Part shown: piece after piece, positions 54,792 through 64,000 of the stretch | Position numbering within the stretch: the first letter of the stretch is position 1 | How the letters are laid out: the number at the start of each line of letters is the position of its first letter | Assembly: GCA_033807775.1 (NCBI GenBank) | Contig: CM066312.1 | Coordinates: 30,663,696 to 30,727,695 of the forward strand | Reading direction: 5' to 3' | Origin: Saussurea involucrata | Taxonomy: Eukaryota; Streptophyta; Magnoliopsida; Asterales; Asteraceae | DNA: 64,000 nucleotides | Notes under the pieces: model-generated | What the model was told of the DNA's origin: nothing | What the model saw: the letters and a program-made list of their open reading frames with translations, nothing else | The model's database searches: none | Position numbers and translations under genes: made by a program

Positions 54792-55760
54792 CAATAACCA
54801 TTGAATTGAATTAGTTAAATCTATTGATCGAATGATTCATAACTCGTCGATTCAATTTCTGTGATTTCTGATTCATATAAGAACACAGAATAGTATTTCC
54901 TATTAAAAACCCAGTAAACTGGTTCATACCGAACCTTCATATTGATGCACACAAAGTAGGGGATTTATCGATCAGGAACAAACGGTATATGGATTCCAAA
55001 TAGTTTTGTTTAAATCACTTGATTCAGTTCTGGTTGTTTTGTTCTCAATTCTGGCATAAAGACTATGCCCGATAGAAATTCACATGCTTGTAAAATTAGA
55101 GCCCGATATTAAGGTCTGATCATAACAATAAATTGATTGGAATTGAGGTCCGATCAACATGGAACCCGATCGATATTGATGTCCGATTCAGATGAGAGAC
55201 CGATCGGATTTGAAACCAATGGACTTGAAGACAGACCAAAATTGGGAACCCTTTGAATTTTGAAGTCCGATCAAAAGGGTAAAACCAAGTGAAATTGAAG
55301 TCCGTATAAATTTATGATACATTGAAATTGAAGTCTGACTTTAATAAAGCCCAATTTAAAATATTATATTGATCAATTTATACCATACTTGGTATTTAAA
55401 CATTTACATTCTTCTTTTATCTAGAAATCCACATTTCACCACAGTGAAACTGGATTCTAGTGATTCAAATACTACCACAGTAGTCAAGAATCACAATTAA
55501 GAAATTGCAGTTTACTTACATAGAAATTGCAATTTTTATAAAATGTTAAATTTTCACATACTGCCATAGCAGTTCTGATCAAAACACTTATACACGACTG
55601 AATTTCGGATTAAATATGCTTTCACAAAAGGTAATTAAATCCGAGATTTACGTCACTACATAAATTAAAGGAATTGATTCTATTCCATTATAGACAAAAT
55701 TCAGAATCATTCATTAAAACTGATCAATCTTGATCTTTGTCGCTCTCAGCACAATACTCA
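54792..55760 (+). other. Leader of the young copia element
   Basis: Untranslated leader of about 970 bases. Contains degenerate TTGAAGTCCGAT/ATTGAGGTCCGATC repeats (55090-55340) and short dyads such as CACCACAGTGAA, TACCACAGTAGT and CTGCCATAGCAG (55435-55575). No gene. Confidence 0.6.
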
Positions 55761-58700
55761 ATGAGTGTGGCTAACTTTGCACCACTAAATGGTGTAAACT
55801 ACAAGAAATGGAAAGAGGACATCGAGCTCATGCTAGGGATTCTGGACTATGATCACGTTCTCAAAGAAGATCCACCACCAGAACCTGGGGATACAGCAGC
55901 CAATGAAGTTAAGCTAAAGCATCAAGAATGGCATAAACACAACAGAATAGCCTTGATATACATTAAGAAGTGTATAACTGATGCTGTCAAGGGCGGAATA
56001 CCGGAATCTGATCTAGCTAAGGTTTACTTTGCCTCAATTGCGGACAAATATAAGGTATCGGATAAAGCAGAAACCGGATACCTTATGAATAAATTGATCA
56101 GGATGAACTTTAATGGACAGGGTAGTATCAGGGAATACATCTTGCAAGGAATTGACACCTCTTGCAAGCTAAAGGAAATGAAGGTCGAAATTGACGATTC
56201 ATTCCTGGTACACCTTCTATTAAACTCATTACCTGATCAATATAGTCACTTGAGAAGTCTTTACAACACCCAGAAGGAAAAATGGACTTTAGACGAATTG
56301 ATTTCCATCTGTGTCCAGGAGGAATCGGAAATCAAAAACAAAGGAAAGGCGATCGTTGTTAATCACATGTCGAAGTCCAAGAACAAATTCAAGAAACATC
56401 CCAACTTTCACAAAGGAAGCTCTTCCACTCCTTATACGAAAGGAAACAAGAGCAAGGGAAATCCTTTTAAAGACAAAAAAGAACTGAAGTGCTTCTTCTG
56501 TAAGAAGACAGGACATTTCAAGAAAGACTGTGAAGGTTTTAAGGATTGGTTAAACAAGAAAGGTAATGTTGACCACTTATTTTCTTTAGAAACCACTAAT
56601 TACAGTAATAACAATTCATGGTGGTTTGATACAGCTTCACCAATTCACATTGTTAATTCAATGCAGGGATTGTCAAAGATAACAGTCCCAAGGACAAATG
56701 AATCGAAGATTTGTACAGCAAATGGACAGGCATTGAAAGTGGAAGCTGTTGGGGAATGTAAATTATTGTTTAAGAACAATTATATTCTGACTTTAAGTAA
56801 TGTATATTATATACCTAAAATAAAGAGAAACCTGATGTCAGGTTCTCAGATTGTGATTGAAAACAATGTTTCCTTCTATGCAGACAAAGATTGTATGTTG
56901 TTTTATTTAGATGATGTTTGTTTTGGAAATGCATGTTTGATTGATGGATATTGGCATTTAAATTGCGTGAATGAAACCATCAACAAGGGTCTTAAAAGGC
57001 AAGTCTGCTCTATAAGTAAACTAACAGGAGCCAAGAAAAGACACAAACAAAACACATCATCTCTCTTGTGGCACAAAAGGCTGGGACACATATCTAAATC
57101 AAGAATGCATGAATTGATTAGACAAAACGTCCTACCACAATTAAGTTTTGACGACTTTGAGACTTGTGTAAGTTGTCTCAAAGGAAAAATGACCAACTCA
57201 AGGAACTTCTCATCTAAGAGGAGTCAATGCATTCTTGAGTTAATCCATACGGATATATGTGGACCCTTCCCGATTGAGACAATATGTGGTAACAAATATT
57301 TTGTTACATTTATCGATGATTTTTCAAGATTTTGTCATATTTTTCTAATGACCGAAAAGTCACAAGTCTTGGATTGTTTCATACAATTTAAGACAGAAAT
57401 AGAAAGACAGTCTGAGAAAATTATCAAAGTAGTCAGGTCAGATAGAGGAGGAGAATATTTTGGAAAATATTATGAAAAGGGACAGCATAAAGGACCATTT
57501 GCAATATATCTGGAACAAGTAGGAATAAAAGCTGAATATACAACGCCCTATACTCCTACACAAAATGGCGTGGCAGAAAGGAAGAACAGAACCTTGATGG
57601 ACATGGTGAGAAGCATGTTCGCGAGATCCAGCTTACCAAAATTCCTATGGGGAGAAGCATTAAAGACAGCAAACTACATATGCAACAGAGCACCAACCAA
57701 GGCAATAAAAGGTACACCTTTTGAACTGTGGAATGGATACAAACCTAGTCTAAACCATTTTCATGTATGGGGATGCAAGGCAGAGACCAGAGAATACCAT
57801 ATTGAAAAATTAAGCAAATTGGATTCAAGGTCACTGTCGGCCTTTTTTATTGGATACTCTGAAAAATCAAAGGGTTATAAATTCTATAACCCAAGTAGAG
57901 GGCAAAGAATTTTTGAAACAAACAAAGCAGTGTTTTACGATGAGATATTCAATGAAGATGACGACATGGAAAACTCATCTCAAACTTCTCAAAGTTTGAA
58001 TGATTGGATGAATTACCATGAAGATGATCCATTTCCAATCAATGAAGATGGAAACATCATATTGCAACCCATACCTGTTGTAAGTACCAATATATCTGAA
58101 AATATAGATCAAGCCTCTGATAATCCATCCCTGGAATCATCACAAGCTCAAGTACCTGAACCTGAAGCGGAACATGTACTTGAACCTGTGACTGATCAAC
58201 CACCTGAGCCAATACATAATGCAGAGCCTTTAAGAAGGTCCACAAGAGAAAGGAGACCTGCAATACCTGATGACTACCATGTATACTTAACTGAAATGGA
58301 GTTTGATTTGGGGGAAGATGATGATCCGATTAGTTTCAAGGAAGCTATGGAATCATCTAACAAAGATAAATGGCTGGAAGCCATGGAAGATGAATTGACA
58401 AGCATGTCAAACAATAAAGTTTGGGATCTAATTGATAAATCAAACTCTATAAAGTCAATAGGATGCAAATGGGTGTTTAAAACCAAAAGGGATGCAAATG
58501 GAAAGATTGAAAGGTACAAGGCCAGATTAGTGGCTAAGGGATATAATCAAAAGGAAGGCATCAATTACAACGAAACATTTTCACCAGTTTCGACCAAAGA
58601 TGCATTCAGAGTCCTAATGGCCCTTGTAGCACATTTCGATCTAGAATTACATCAGATGGATGTAAAGACAGCCTTCTTAAATGGAGATTTGGAAGAGGAA

Positions 58701-59900
58701 ATCTATATGACTCAACCAGAAGGTTTTGCAATAAATAATAATCAAGTTTGCAAATTGAATAAATCCATTTATGGTTTAAAACAAGCATCAAGGCAATGGT
58801 ATAAGAAATTTGATACTGTCATGAGTAACTTTGGTTTTGAGGAAAACAAATTGGATGAATGTATATACTCAAAGACCAGTGGGAGCAGTTTTATATTTCT
58901 TATACTATATGTAGATGACATCTTACTGGCCACTAACAGTAAGAAACTTCTACAAAATACAAAAGCCTTCCTCATGAAGAGCTTTGATATGAAAGACATG
59001 GGAGAAGCTCACTATGTATTGGGAATCGAGATCATAAGAAACAGAAGAACTAGAACCTTGGGATTATCACAAAAGGGATATATTGAAAGGGTACTGAAAA
59101 GGTTTGGAATGGATAATTGTAGAGGTGGTGAAGCACCAATTTCAAAAGGAGATAAATTGCATAAGGGACAATGTCCTAATAATACATTGGAAAGAAAAGA
59201 AATGGACAAAGTTCCATATGCAAGATTGGTAGGAAGCTTGATGTATGCACAAGTATGTACTAGGCCAGATATAGCCTTTGCAGTAAACATGTTGTCCAGA
59301 TTTCAATCCAATGCTGGTCATGCGCATTGGGTTGCAGGAAAGAAGGTACTAAGATACCTGAAAGGGACAATGAATTACATGCTGTCATATAAAGGAATTG
59401 ATGATCAAGAGCTGAAAATAGAATGTTACACTGATGCTTCCTATAAGCAAGACCACGACGATCTTAAGTCTACTTCTGGTTACATCTTTATGTTGGCGGG
59501 AGGAGCCATATCATGGAAAGCAAGTAAGCAATCCCTGACTGCTACTTCTACTTTCCAAGCAGAGTATATTGCAATCTATGATGCAACGTCTCATGCGATT
59601 TGGCTTAAAAATTTTGTCGCTGGATTGAAAATAGTGGATTCAATAGAAAGGCCACTTACAATGTATTGCGACAATGCCGCTGCCGTGTTCTTTAGTAAGA
59701 ACAATAAAAGAAGTAGTGGTTCCAGAAATATAGACGTCAAATATTTTGCAGTTAGGGAGAACGTCAGAGACAAGGAAATAGAGGTATTGAAGATAGGTAC
59801 AAAAGAGCAATTAGCGGATCCTTTTACAAAAGCACTTCCGGTTGAATGCTTTAAAGGACACGTCAAGAATATGGGAATATCGAAATCAATTGATTACTAA
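55761..59900 (+). CDS. Copia gag-pol polyprotein, intact (1,379 aa)
   Basis: The first ATG in the frame is at 55761. Order: gag of the UBN2 type (residues 1-200, with LNGVNYKKWKEDIELML), zinc knuckle CFFCKKTGHFKKDC (244-257), protease with WWFDTASPIHIV (Asp290), and integrase zinc finger (WHKRLGHI ... CVSCLKGK). The integrase core follows (HTDICGPF, VRSDRGGEYF, NGVAERKNRTL), then reverse transcriptase (QMDVKTAFLNG, SIYGLKQASRQWY, YVDD at 1050-1053) and RNase H (CYTDASYKQD, QAEYIAIYDA, CDNAAAV, DPFTKALP). It makes virus-like particles in the cytoplasm and copies element RNA to DNA. The protease motif reads DTAS, where copia proteases usually have D-S/T-G: either a lineage variant or a recent loss. 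No stop or frameshift in 4.1 kb, in line with the matching LTRs. Expression presumably comes from the 5' LTR. Confidence 0.95.
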   Translation: MSVANFAPLNGVNYKKWKEDIELMLGILDYDHVLKEDPPPEPGDTAANEVKLKHQEWHKHNRIALIYIKKCITDAVKGGIPESDLAKVYFASIADKYKVSDKAETGYLMNKLIRMNFNGQGSIREYILQGIDTSCKLKEMKVEIDDSFLVHLLLNSLPDQYSHLRSLYNTQKEKWTLDELISICVQEESEIKNKGKAIVVNHMSKSKNKFKKHPNFHKGSSSTPYTKGNKSKGNPFKDKKELKCFFCKKTGHFKKDCEGFKDWLNKKGNVDHLFSLETTNYSNNNSWWFDTASPIHIVNSMQGLSKITVPRTNESKICTANGQALKVEAVGECKLLFKNNYILTLSNVYYIPKIKRNLMSGSQIVIENNVSFYADKDCMLFYLDDVCFGNACLIDGYWHLNCVNETINKGLKRQVCSISKLTGAKKRHKQNTSSLLWHKRLGHISKSRMHELIRQNVLPQLSFDDFETCVSCLKGKMTNSRNFSSKRSQCILELIHTDICGPFPIETICGNKYFVTFIDDFSRFCHIFLMTEKSQVLDCFIQFKTEIERQSEKIIKVVRSDRGGEYFGKYYEKGQHKGPFAIYLEQVGIKAEYTTPYTPTQNGVAERKNRTLMDMVRSMFARSSLPKFLWGEALKTANYICNRAPTKAIKGTPFELWNGYKPSLNHFHVWGCKAETREYHIEKLSKLDSRSLSAFFIGYSEKSKGYKFYNPSRGQRIFETNKAVFYDEIFNEDDDMENSSQTSQSLNDWMNYHEDDPFPINEDGNIILQPIPVVSTNISENIDQASDNPSLESSQAQVPEPEAEHVLEPVTDQPPEPIHNAEPLRRSTRERRPAIPDDYHVYLTEMEFDLGEDDDPISFKEAMESSNKDKWLEAMEDELTSMSNNKVWDLIDKSNSIKSIGCKWVFKTKRDANGKIERYKARLVAKGYNQKEGINYNETFSPVSTKDAFRVLMALVAHFDLELHQMDVKTAFLNGDLEEEIYMTQPEGFAINNNQVCKLNKSIYGLKQASRQWYKKFDTVMSNFGFEENKLDECIYSKTSGSSFIFLILYVDDILLATNSKKLLQNTKAFLMKSFDMKDMGEAHYVLGIEIIRNRRTRTLGLSQKGYIERVLKRFGMDNCRGGEAPISKGDKLHKGQCPNNTLERKEMDKVPYARLVGSLMYAQVCTRPDIAFAVNMLSRFQSNAGHAHWVAGKKVLRYLKGTMNYMLSYKGIDDQELKIECYTDASYKQDHDDLKSTSGYIFMLAGGAISWKASKQSLTATSTFQAEYIAIYDATSHAIWLKNFVAGLKIVDSIERPLTMYCDNAAAVFFSKNNKRSSGSRNIDVKYFAVRENVRDKEIEVLKIGTKEQLADPFTKALPVECFKGHVKNMGISKSIDY

Positions 59901-60331
59901 AGGATTGACAAGTTGCAACGACATAGTTTATATCTCTTTGTACTATGAACGAATTCTATGTTTATTTAGTATGGAACTCTTGCAATTTAGTGAAATTATG
60001 ATTTGTACAAATTAAGATATTCACGTGAATTTTATAAAGCATCATTTTGCAATTCAGAATATTAGGAGTTCATAAATATGTGTGATCAGTATTTATGATC
60101 CTTTCAGGATTCATAATTAAGTATGAGAATAAGGTGCCAACTAAAACAAGTGTCTGATTGAAGTTTGACATTATGACCATAGAAGTCTGTACAATACCAT
60201 TGATCAGTAAACTTCCATGATCTAATGATTTACTTCGATCACTTCAGAAATTATGATACTGATATAAGAATAAATCAAGTGCGCAATTTAGTTTAATTGT
60301 TATTTTGAGATTATCTTGTTCAGTGGGAGAT
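59901..60331 (+). other. 3' untranslated region and polypurine tract of the young copia element
   Basis: No gene. It ends TTGTTCAGTGGGAGAT immediately before the 3' LTR; the purine block GTGGGAGA primes plus-strand synthesis. Confidence 0.75.
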
Positions 60332-60827
60332 TGTAATATATATATATATATATATATATGTATTATATATATAATGGGAACAAGATAATTATTAATAACA
60401 ATTAAATGATTTATTGTTATTATATTGTTTATTATAATGATTTACATTAAGCATATATGTATATATGTTGTATGCATGTATATATATATAGATATGTATA
60501 TGCACGTGTGAAAAGGAAGTTACAAATGAAGAGGTGGCAATGGTTCATGATGGATGTACCGTTTGACACTCACTCTTCCCTCTATAAAAATCCCATTTGG
60601 CGCCATTCTGTATCCATATCCATACACAGAACACAAACTCTCTATTTTAACCAATCCATCATGGAATAGATTTCAGTGTGGATCTTGTAAGGAAAATGGA
60701 AAAGGAATCGACGAACACAACCACGATTTCTTCATCAAACGTTCCCGGTATGTTCGATTACTCGCTTACGATTATATGCTTAATTCAATTCACTGGTTAT
60801 CTGTGACAAAATAGGATTACTTCAACA
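60332..60827 (+). repeat. 3' LTR of the young copia element
   Basis: TGTAATATATAT to TTACTTCAACA, 496 bp, matching the 5' LTR except in TA-run length. Followed by TTTTT. Confidence 0.93.
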
Positions 60828-60832
60828 TTTTT

Positions 60833-62545
60833 CTCCACCACCGTTGTCAGCTTGTTCAGATTCTCTCCAGCGTTTGTTACAGCTGAAGAGTTATTGGAGA
60901 GAGTAGTGGTGAGACTTGTCAGCTTTGTCTCCACGGACTTCAGAGAGGCGTTGATATCTCCCAAATTAGGACCTGTAACATATAAAAACTTGTGAACAGA
61001 GGAAAGCTCAGAAGTTTGGGGTTTAGTCACAGTGTTTATGGGTTGTTGATTACCTGCAGGAGGATTTGTGAATTCATCGAAATCACGGGTTCCTGAAAAA
61101 AGTTCCATGTCATCTTCAAAAGTGCCCATGGATTGGTCTGCAGGTCCTGTCTTCATCATTTCTGGATTATCAGCTTTAGCTTCCATAGAAATGATGGCAT
61201 CTCCAGTGATAACTGGAGGAGAGACCAAATGAGTGGAGGGAGAAGCGAAGGATAAGTTTGGAGGTTGGGTTCTGAGTTCAGCGTTGGAATCGCTGAGAAA
61301 CACTTCATCAGTCTTTTGAGAGACTGAGGGAGGTTGGGAAGTTTCCAAGTCTGTAATCTCAACGTTTGGAGACGCTGAGATTGGGATTGAAGGGATGGCT
61401 TGTTCAGGTGTGGCAGAGCGTACCACTGAACGTTCCTTCAGCTCTGCACAAGGAGCTGAGGAGTCTTCAGCATGAGATTGCTGGGGTTGCTCCTTTGTTT
61501 TCTTGATCCTTTTAGAATCAAGTGGGGTGTGAGAGTGTTTCCTTTTAAGAGGAATGGAAGTAGCAACTGGGGTATCAGCGGTGGGTTTGTCCGCTGAAGG
61601 AGCTGCAGAAGTAGAAGAAGTATGAGGGTTAAGAAGAGTTAAGAGTGTAGAAAGACGTACCTCATTTACGGTTGGTTTAAAGTTGAGTATCTTTGGACCG
61701 ACCTGAGAAAGTTTCAGGTCACCATCAGTTGGGTAGGTTTCCTTCAGGCCACATTGGAAGATGGCGCCGATGAAACGTGGGTAAGGAACCCATGGAGGTC
61801 TGTCAGCGACGGTGTCCACTTGTAGAACCAGGTCATCATAGATGATCGATGCCCAGTCTATGTTCAGACCTTTCAACAGTGCATAACCCATTGCTTGCTG
61901 AGGTTTAGCGGCTTGGTCGGAGGAGCCACTCTTTGCAGTCATGCAGCTTATCAGATGAGCGAAGATGAAATTCATCTCGCTGGGAATCTTCGATTTCTTG
62001 ATGATCGTCAGCTTCTTCTCGGGCTTCATGTCTCTGCCTATTTCCCATACATAGCCCATTGCATCGAAGAATGCAATGATGGCTTCCCTGTCTGAGTTTT
62101 TCTTGGGGTCAGGGAGGGGAACAAAAGGTTTTTCCTTGGTAGCGATGGGAAGGCTGAGAGCTTTGCGAATAATGGCTGGGGTGATCTTTATGGTGCCATA
62201 TTCGATATCGCAGAGGATGCAATCTATTATTTTGGAGGGGTCTTTGGCAGAAGGTAATTGAGTGTGTCTCGCTGAGTACCAGAATTGTGAGAGCAAAAGA
62301 TCATGTGCAGGAGGTGTTATGGTCAGGGCTGTGGAGATGCAGCAATTCTTCAGAAATTTCACAGCATCATCTAGATGTGTGACTTGCTTTCGAGGATGAA
62401 ACTCGAGAAGCGCAGAGAGGTTGTTCACCTTAGTCCAATCCAGTTTGTCAAGTTCAAACTTGACTTGTGGAGCCTTGAGGATTTCCACTTCCTCAGAGTC
62501 AGCGGAGATGTTCTCAGCGGTAGCAGGAATGTCAGACGAGGCCAT
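60833..62545 (-). pseudogene. SIRE first extra ORF, N-terminal part (interrupted by copia)
   Basis: Minus strand from ATG 62545 (context AGAAATGG) the frame is open to the copia junction at 60833. Residues about 80-300 resemble the plant 'putative transposon protein' domain found after pol in SIRE elements (LLLSQFWYSARHTQLP near the start, PYRFIGAIFQ-like PYPRFIGAIFQ near the end). A Ser/Pro/Thr-rich region with a nuclear-localisation-like PLKRKHSHTPLDSKRIKK then leads to a coiled coil (VETKLTSLTTTLSNNSS). No signal peptide or membrane helix is evident, which does not favour a classical envelope glycoprotein. It was a single open frame with 53308-54285 before the copia insertion: the phases agree across the TTTTT target. 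The ATG lies five bases after an acceptor-like TTAATACAG. Confidence 0.8.
60973..61053 (-). other. Possible in-frame intron (exitron) inside the first extra ORF
   Basis: Minus strand: CCTGCAG|GTAATC at 61054/61053 and ATATGTTACAG|GTCC at 60973/60972. It is 81 bases, a multiple of three with no stops, so the protein is open whether or not it is removed. Confidence 0.3.
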
Positions 62546-62549
62546 TTCT

Positions 62550-63417
62550 CTGTATTAACAGTTCAACCAAGGATGTTAACAAATAAGAATGATCTTAATG
62601 TGGAAAGAATTTCCAATAAGATGTTTCGAATTTTATCCATTTCATTCAGACACAAATGCCTTAATGAAGATTAGGGTTTTTCTTGATTTTTAAAACGAAA
62701 TGTAAAACCCATTTTCTTGTTTTCCAGTTTTCTATGAAGAAATAGATTCTGGAAACGAATGAAGAACAAGTTTAAGATTTTGCATTTAAACTTGAAGAAC
62801 AACCATGAAATGGTTGTGTTCATAAAACCACGAAAGAAAATGATTTCATTTTACGAAGTTCTTTTGTTTGATCTTGTTAAAACAATGAGAAGATCGGAAA
62901 CAAGTTATACGCATTCGGTAATAAATAAGAACATATTAACCTTGATGTTTGATGATGAACAGTTCTTGAAGATTTTGAAATCACAAATGCAACAGTGAAT
63001 TCTTTCTTGCGGAGGAAGATTGATCGCGTAAAAGAAAAATATAAACAAGGAGTTTGTTTATATAGAGATTTTAGAAAGAGAAAATCTTGAGCGGGAAAAG
63101 ATTTTCATCATGACACGGACACGTGTTTGCATTTGATTGGAAGTTTGAACGAGACGTGCAAACGTGTGTCAGGAAGAGAAAACGTGCCGGGGTTTATCCG
63201 TTGCAATGACGTCACAACTGTCCTTTCATATTCTTGGTTGTCTCTGAGGTTTCGAAAAACTCAGAGATACTTTTGAAAACATGAAGTACTGAATGAAAAT
63301 ATTCAGTGAAGGTTTTAAGAAATTTCAAAATATCGCTGTTAAGGAAAAGATATTCAGCGATGCATTTTGTTTTGAAATCTTGCATTTTCATGCGTTTGTC
63401 AGAGAGAGTAAACATAC
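62550..63417 (-). other. Probable intron between SIRE pol and the first extra ORF
   Basis: Minus strand: donor ATATCAAG|GTATGT at 63418/63417, about 100 bases after the pol stop at 63519. The acceptor is TTAATACAG at 62550, five bases before the ATG of the extra ORF. It is 868 bp, AT-rich, with no coding capacity. The donor is present at the same place in another SIRE copy (31512/31513). Confidence 0.55.
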
Positions 63418-63518
63418 CTTGATATCAGTGAATCAAGTTTATTTAGAGAGAAGATGATAGAATGGGTTATACAAGTTGATTTTATCCTTTCGCTGATTAA
63501 TGTGAACCGCTGAAGATT

Positions 63519-64000
63519 TTATCCTTCAAAGTTCAGCATTCCAAGCTCGTTGATGAGAAAGTTGAATCTTGTCTCATCAAGAGGTTTGGTAAATAAGTCA
63601 GCTAACTGATAATCAGTTGGGATAAAATGAAGTTCTATATCACCATTCATCACATGATCTCTGATAAAATGATATCTGATTTCTATATGTTTGGTCTTTG
63701 AATGTAGTACTGGATTGTTTGCTATAGCGATGGCATTTGTGCTGTCGTAATAGATTGGAATTTTGGAGAGCTGAAGATCATAGTCTAGTAGCTGATTTCT
63801 CATCCACAAGACTTGAGAACAACAGCTTCCAGCAGCTACATATTCAGCTTCAGCTGTGGAAGTGGACACTGAATTTTGCTTTTTACTTGTCTAACTTACC
63901 AGCTTTCCACCCAGGAGCTGACATCTTCCTGTGGTGCTTTTCCTATCCATTTTGCAACCTGCAAAATCACTATCTGAATATGCAGTTAGATCGAATCCTG
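63519..64000 (-). pseudogene. SIRE pol, RNase H end, partial
   Basis: Minus strand from the window edge: TAYSDSDFAGCKMDR-like RNase H start, GGKLVS, a TAG near 63892 where Trp is expected, then KKQNSVSTSTAEAEYVAAGSCC, YYDSTNAIAIANNPVLHSKTKH, HFIRDHVM, LADLFTKPLDETRF, and the usual pol end GMLNFEG with the stop at 63519-63521. The copy is therefore interrupted by at least one nonsense change. The rest of the pol gene is outside the window. Confidence 0.88.

Larger units (their letters stand above)
54286..60827 (+). mobile_element. Young full-length Ty1/copia retrotransposon
   Basis: 6,542 bp with LTRs at 54286-54777 and 60332-60827, flanked by TTTTT on both sides (54281-54285 and 60828-60832). 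The primer-binding site, intact gag-pol and polypurine tract are in place. The two LTRs differ only in the length of TA microsatellite runs as far as I can read, so insertion is very recent. It interrupts the first extra ORF of the SIRE element. It has every part needed for autonomous transposition; one protease motif is unusual. The copia lineage is not assigned. Confidence 0.95.
50688..64000 (-). mobile_element. SIRE-type Ty1/copia element with two extra ORFs, minus orientation, runs off the right edge
   Basis: Plus-strand order is 3' LTR (50688-51649), inverted polypurine tract, the second extra ORF (to 53168), the first extra ORF (53308-62545, split by a copia insertion), a non-coding gap with splice-like signals, and the RNase H end of pol from 63519 to the window edge. 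Extra ORFs after pol are the hallmark of the SIRE lineage. The left 5 bases are TATAT (50683-50687). Without the nested copia about 6.8 kb of this element is in view. Confidence 0.88.

Noticed and set aside
61603..61660. A GTACGT...TTCTGCAG segment inside the first SIRE extra ORF as an intron
   Set aside because: 58 bases, too short for a usual plant intron and not a multiple of three, so removal would break a frame that is open without it.

Overview
This is eukaryotic, almost certainly plant, nuclear DNA. The evidence is spliced genes with GT-AG introns and TATA boxes, a plant-type BolA gene, and a dense load of plant transposons: PIF/Harbinger, Mutator-like and hAT elements, Ty3/gypsy Tekay and Tat, and Ty1/copia SIRE and others. 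The style of the SIRE and Tekay proteins suggests a composite-family (Asteraceae) genome; that is inference. There are no prokaryotic operons, CRISPR arrays or tRNA/rRNA genes.

Layout. 212-2118 is a complete-looking PIF/Harbinger transposon with an intact transposase, followed 16 bases later by a 363-bp Mutator-type MITE and, further on, by a 1.5-kb Mutator-type foldback element whose core is a palindrome of palindromes. 6.1-7 kb holds decayed gene fragments, including the tail of an ATL RING-H2 gene, cut by a 2.36-kb solo LTR. 9.35-16.97 kb is a broken Tekay chromovirus that keeps gag/pol remnants and its 3' LTR but has no 5' LTR. 17.9-21.6 kb is the only host-gene island: a BolA gene and a small 86-residue gene, each with a TATA box and a 5'-UTR intron. 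22.1-25 kb carries a Harbinger-like element and a hAT deletion derivative.

From 26 kb to the right edge the window is a retrotransposon nest. Remnants of SIRE copia 3' ends and a Tekay LTR (26.1-33 kb) lead into a plus-strand SIRE-lineage element (33.0-47.2 kb). Its gag/pol spacer, together with a solo LTR inserted in it, has been tandemly triplicated (3 x 2.76 kb, almost identical). That element is interrupted at 47,207 by the 3' end of a minus-strand Tat-lineage gypsy element carrying an intact four-exon gene antisense to the element. The Tat element is interrupted at 50,688 by a minus-strand SIRE element with two extra ORFs downstream of pol. The first extra ORF is interrupted by a very young full-length copia element (54,286-60,827) with near-identical LTRs and an intact gag-pol.

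How the parts relate: the host genes appear independent of the repeats. Each deeper insertion is younger than its host, so the nest is a relative time line. The most interesting coding signals are the intact antisense Tat gene and splice signals which suggest that the SIRE extra ORFs are expressed as one spliced protein.
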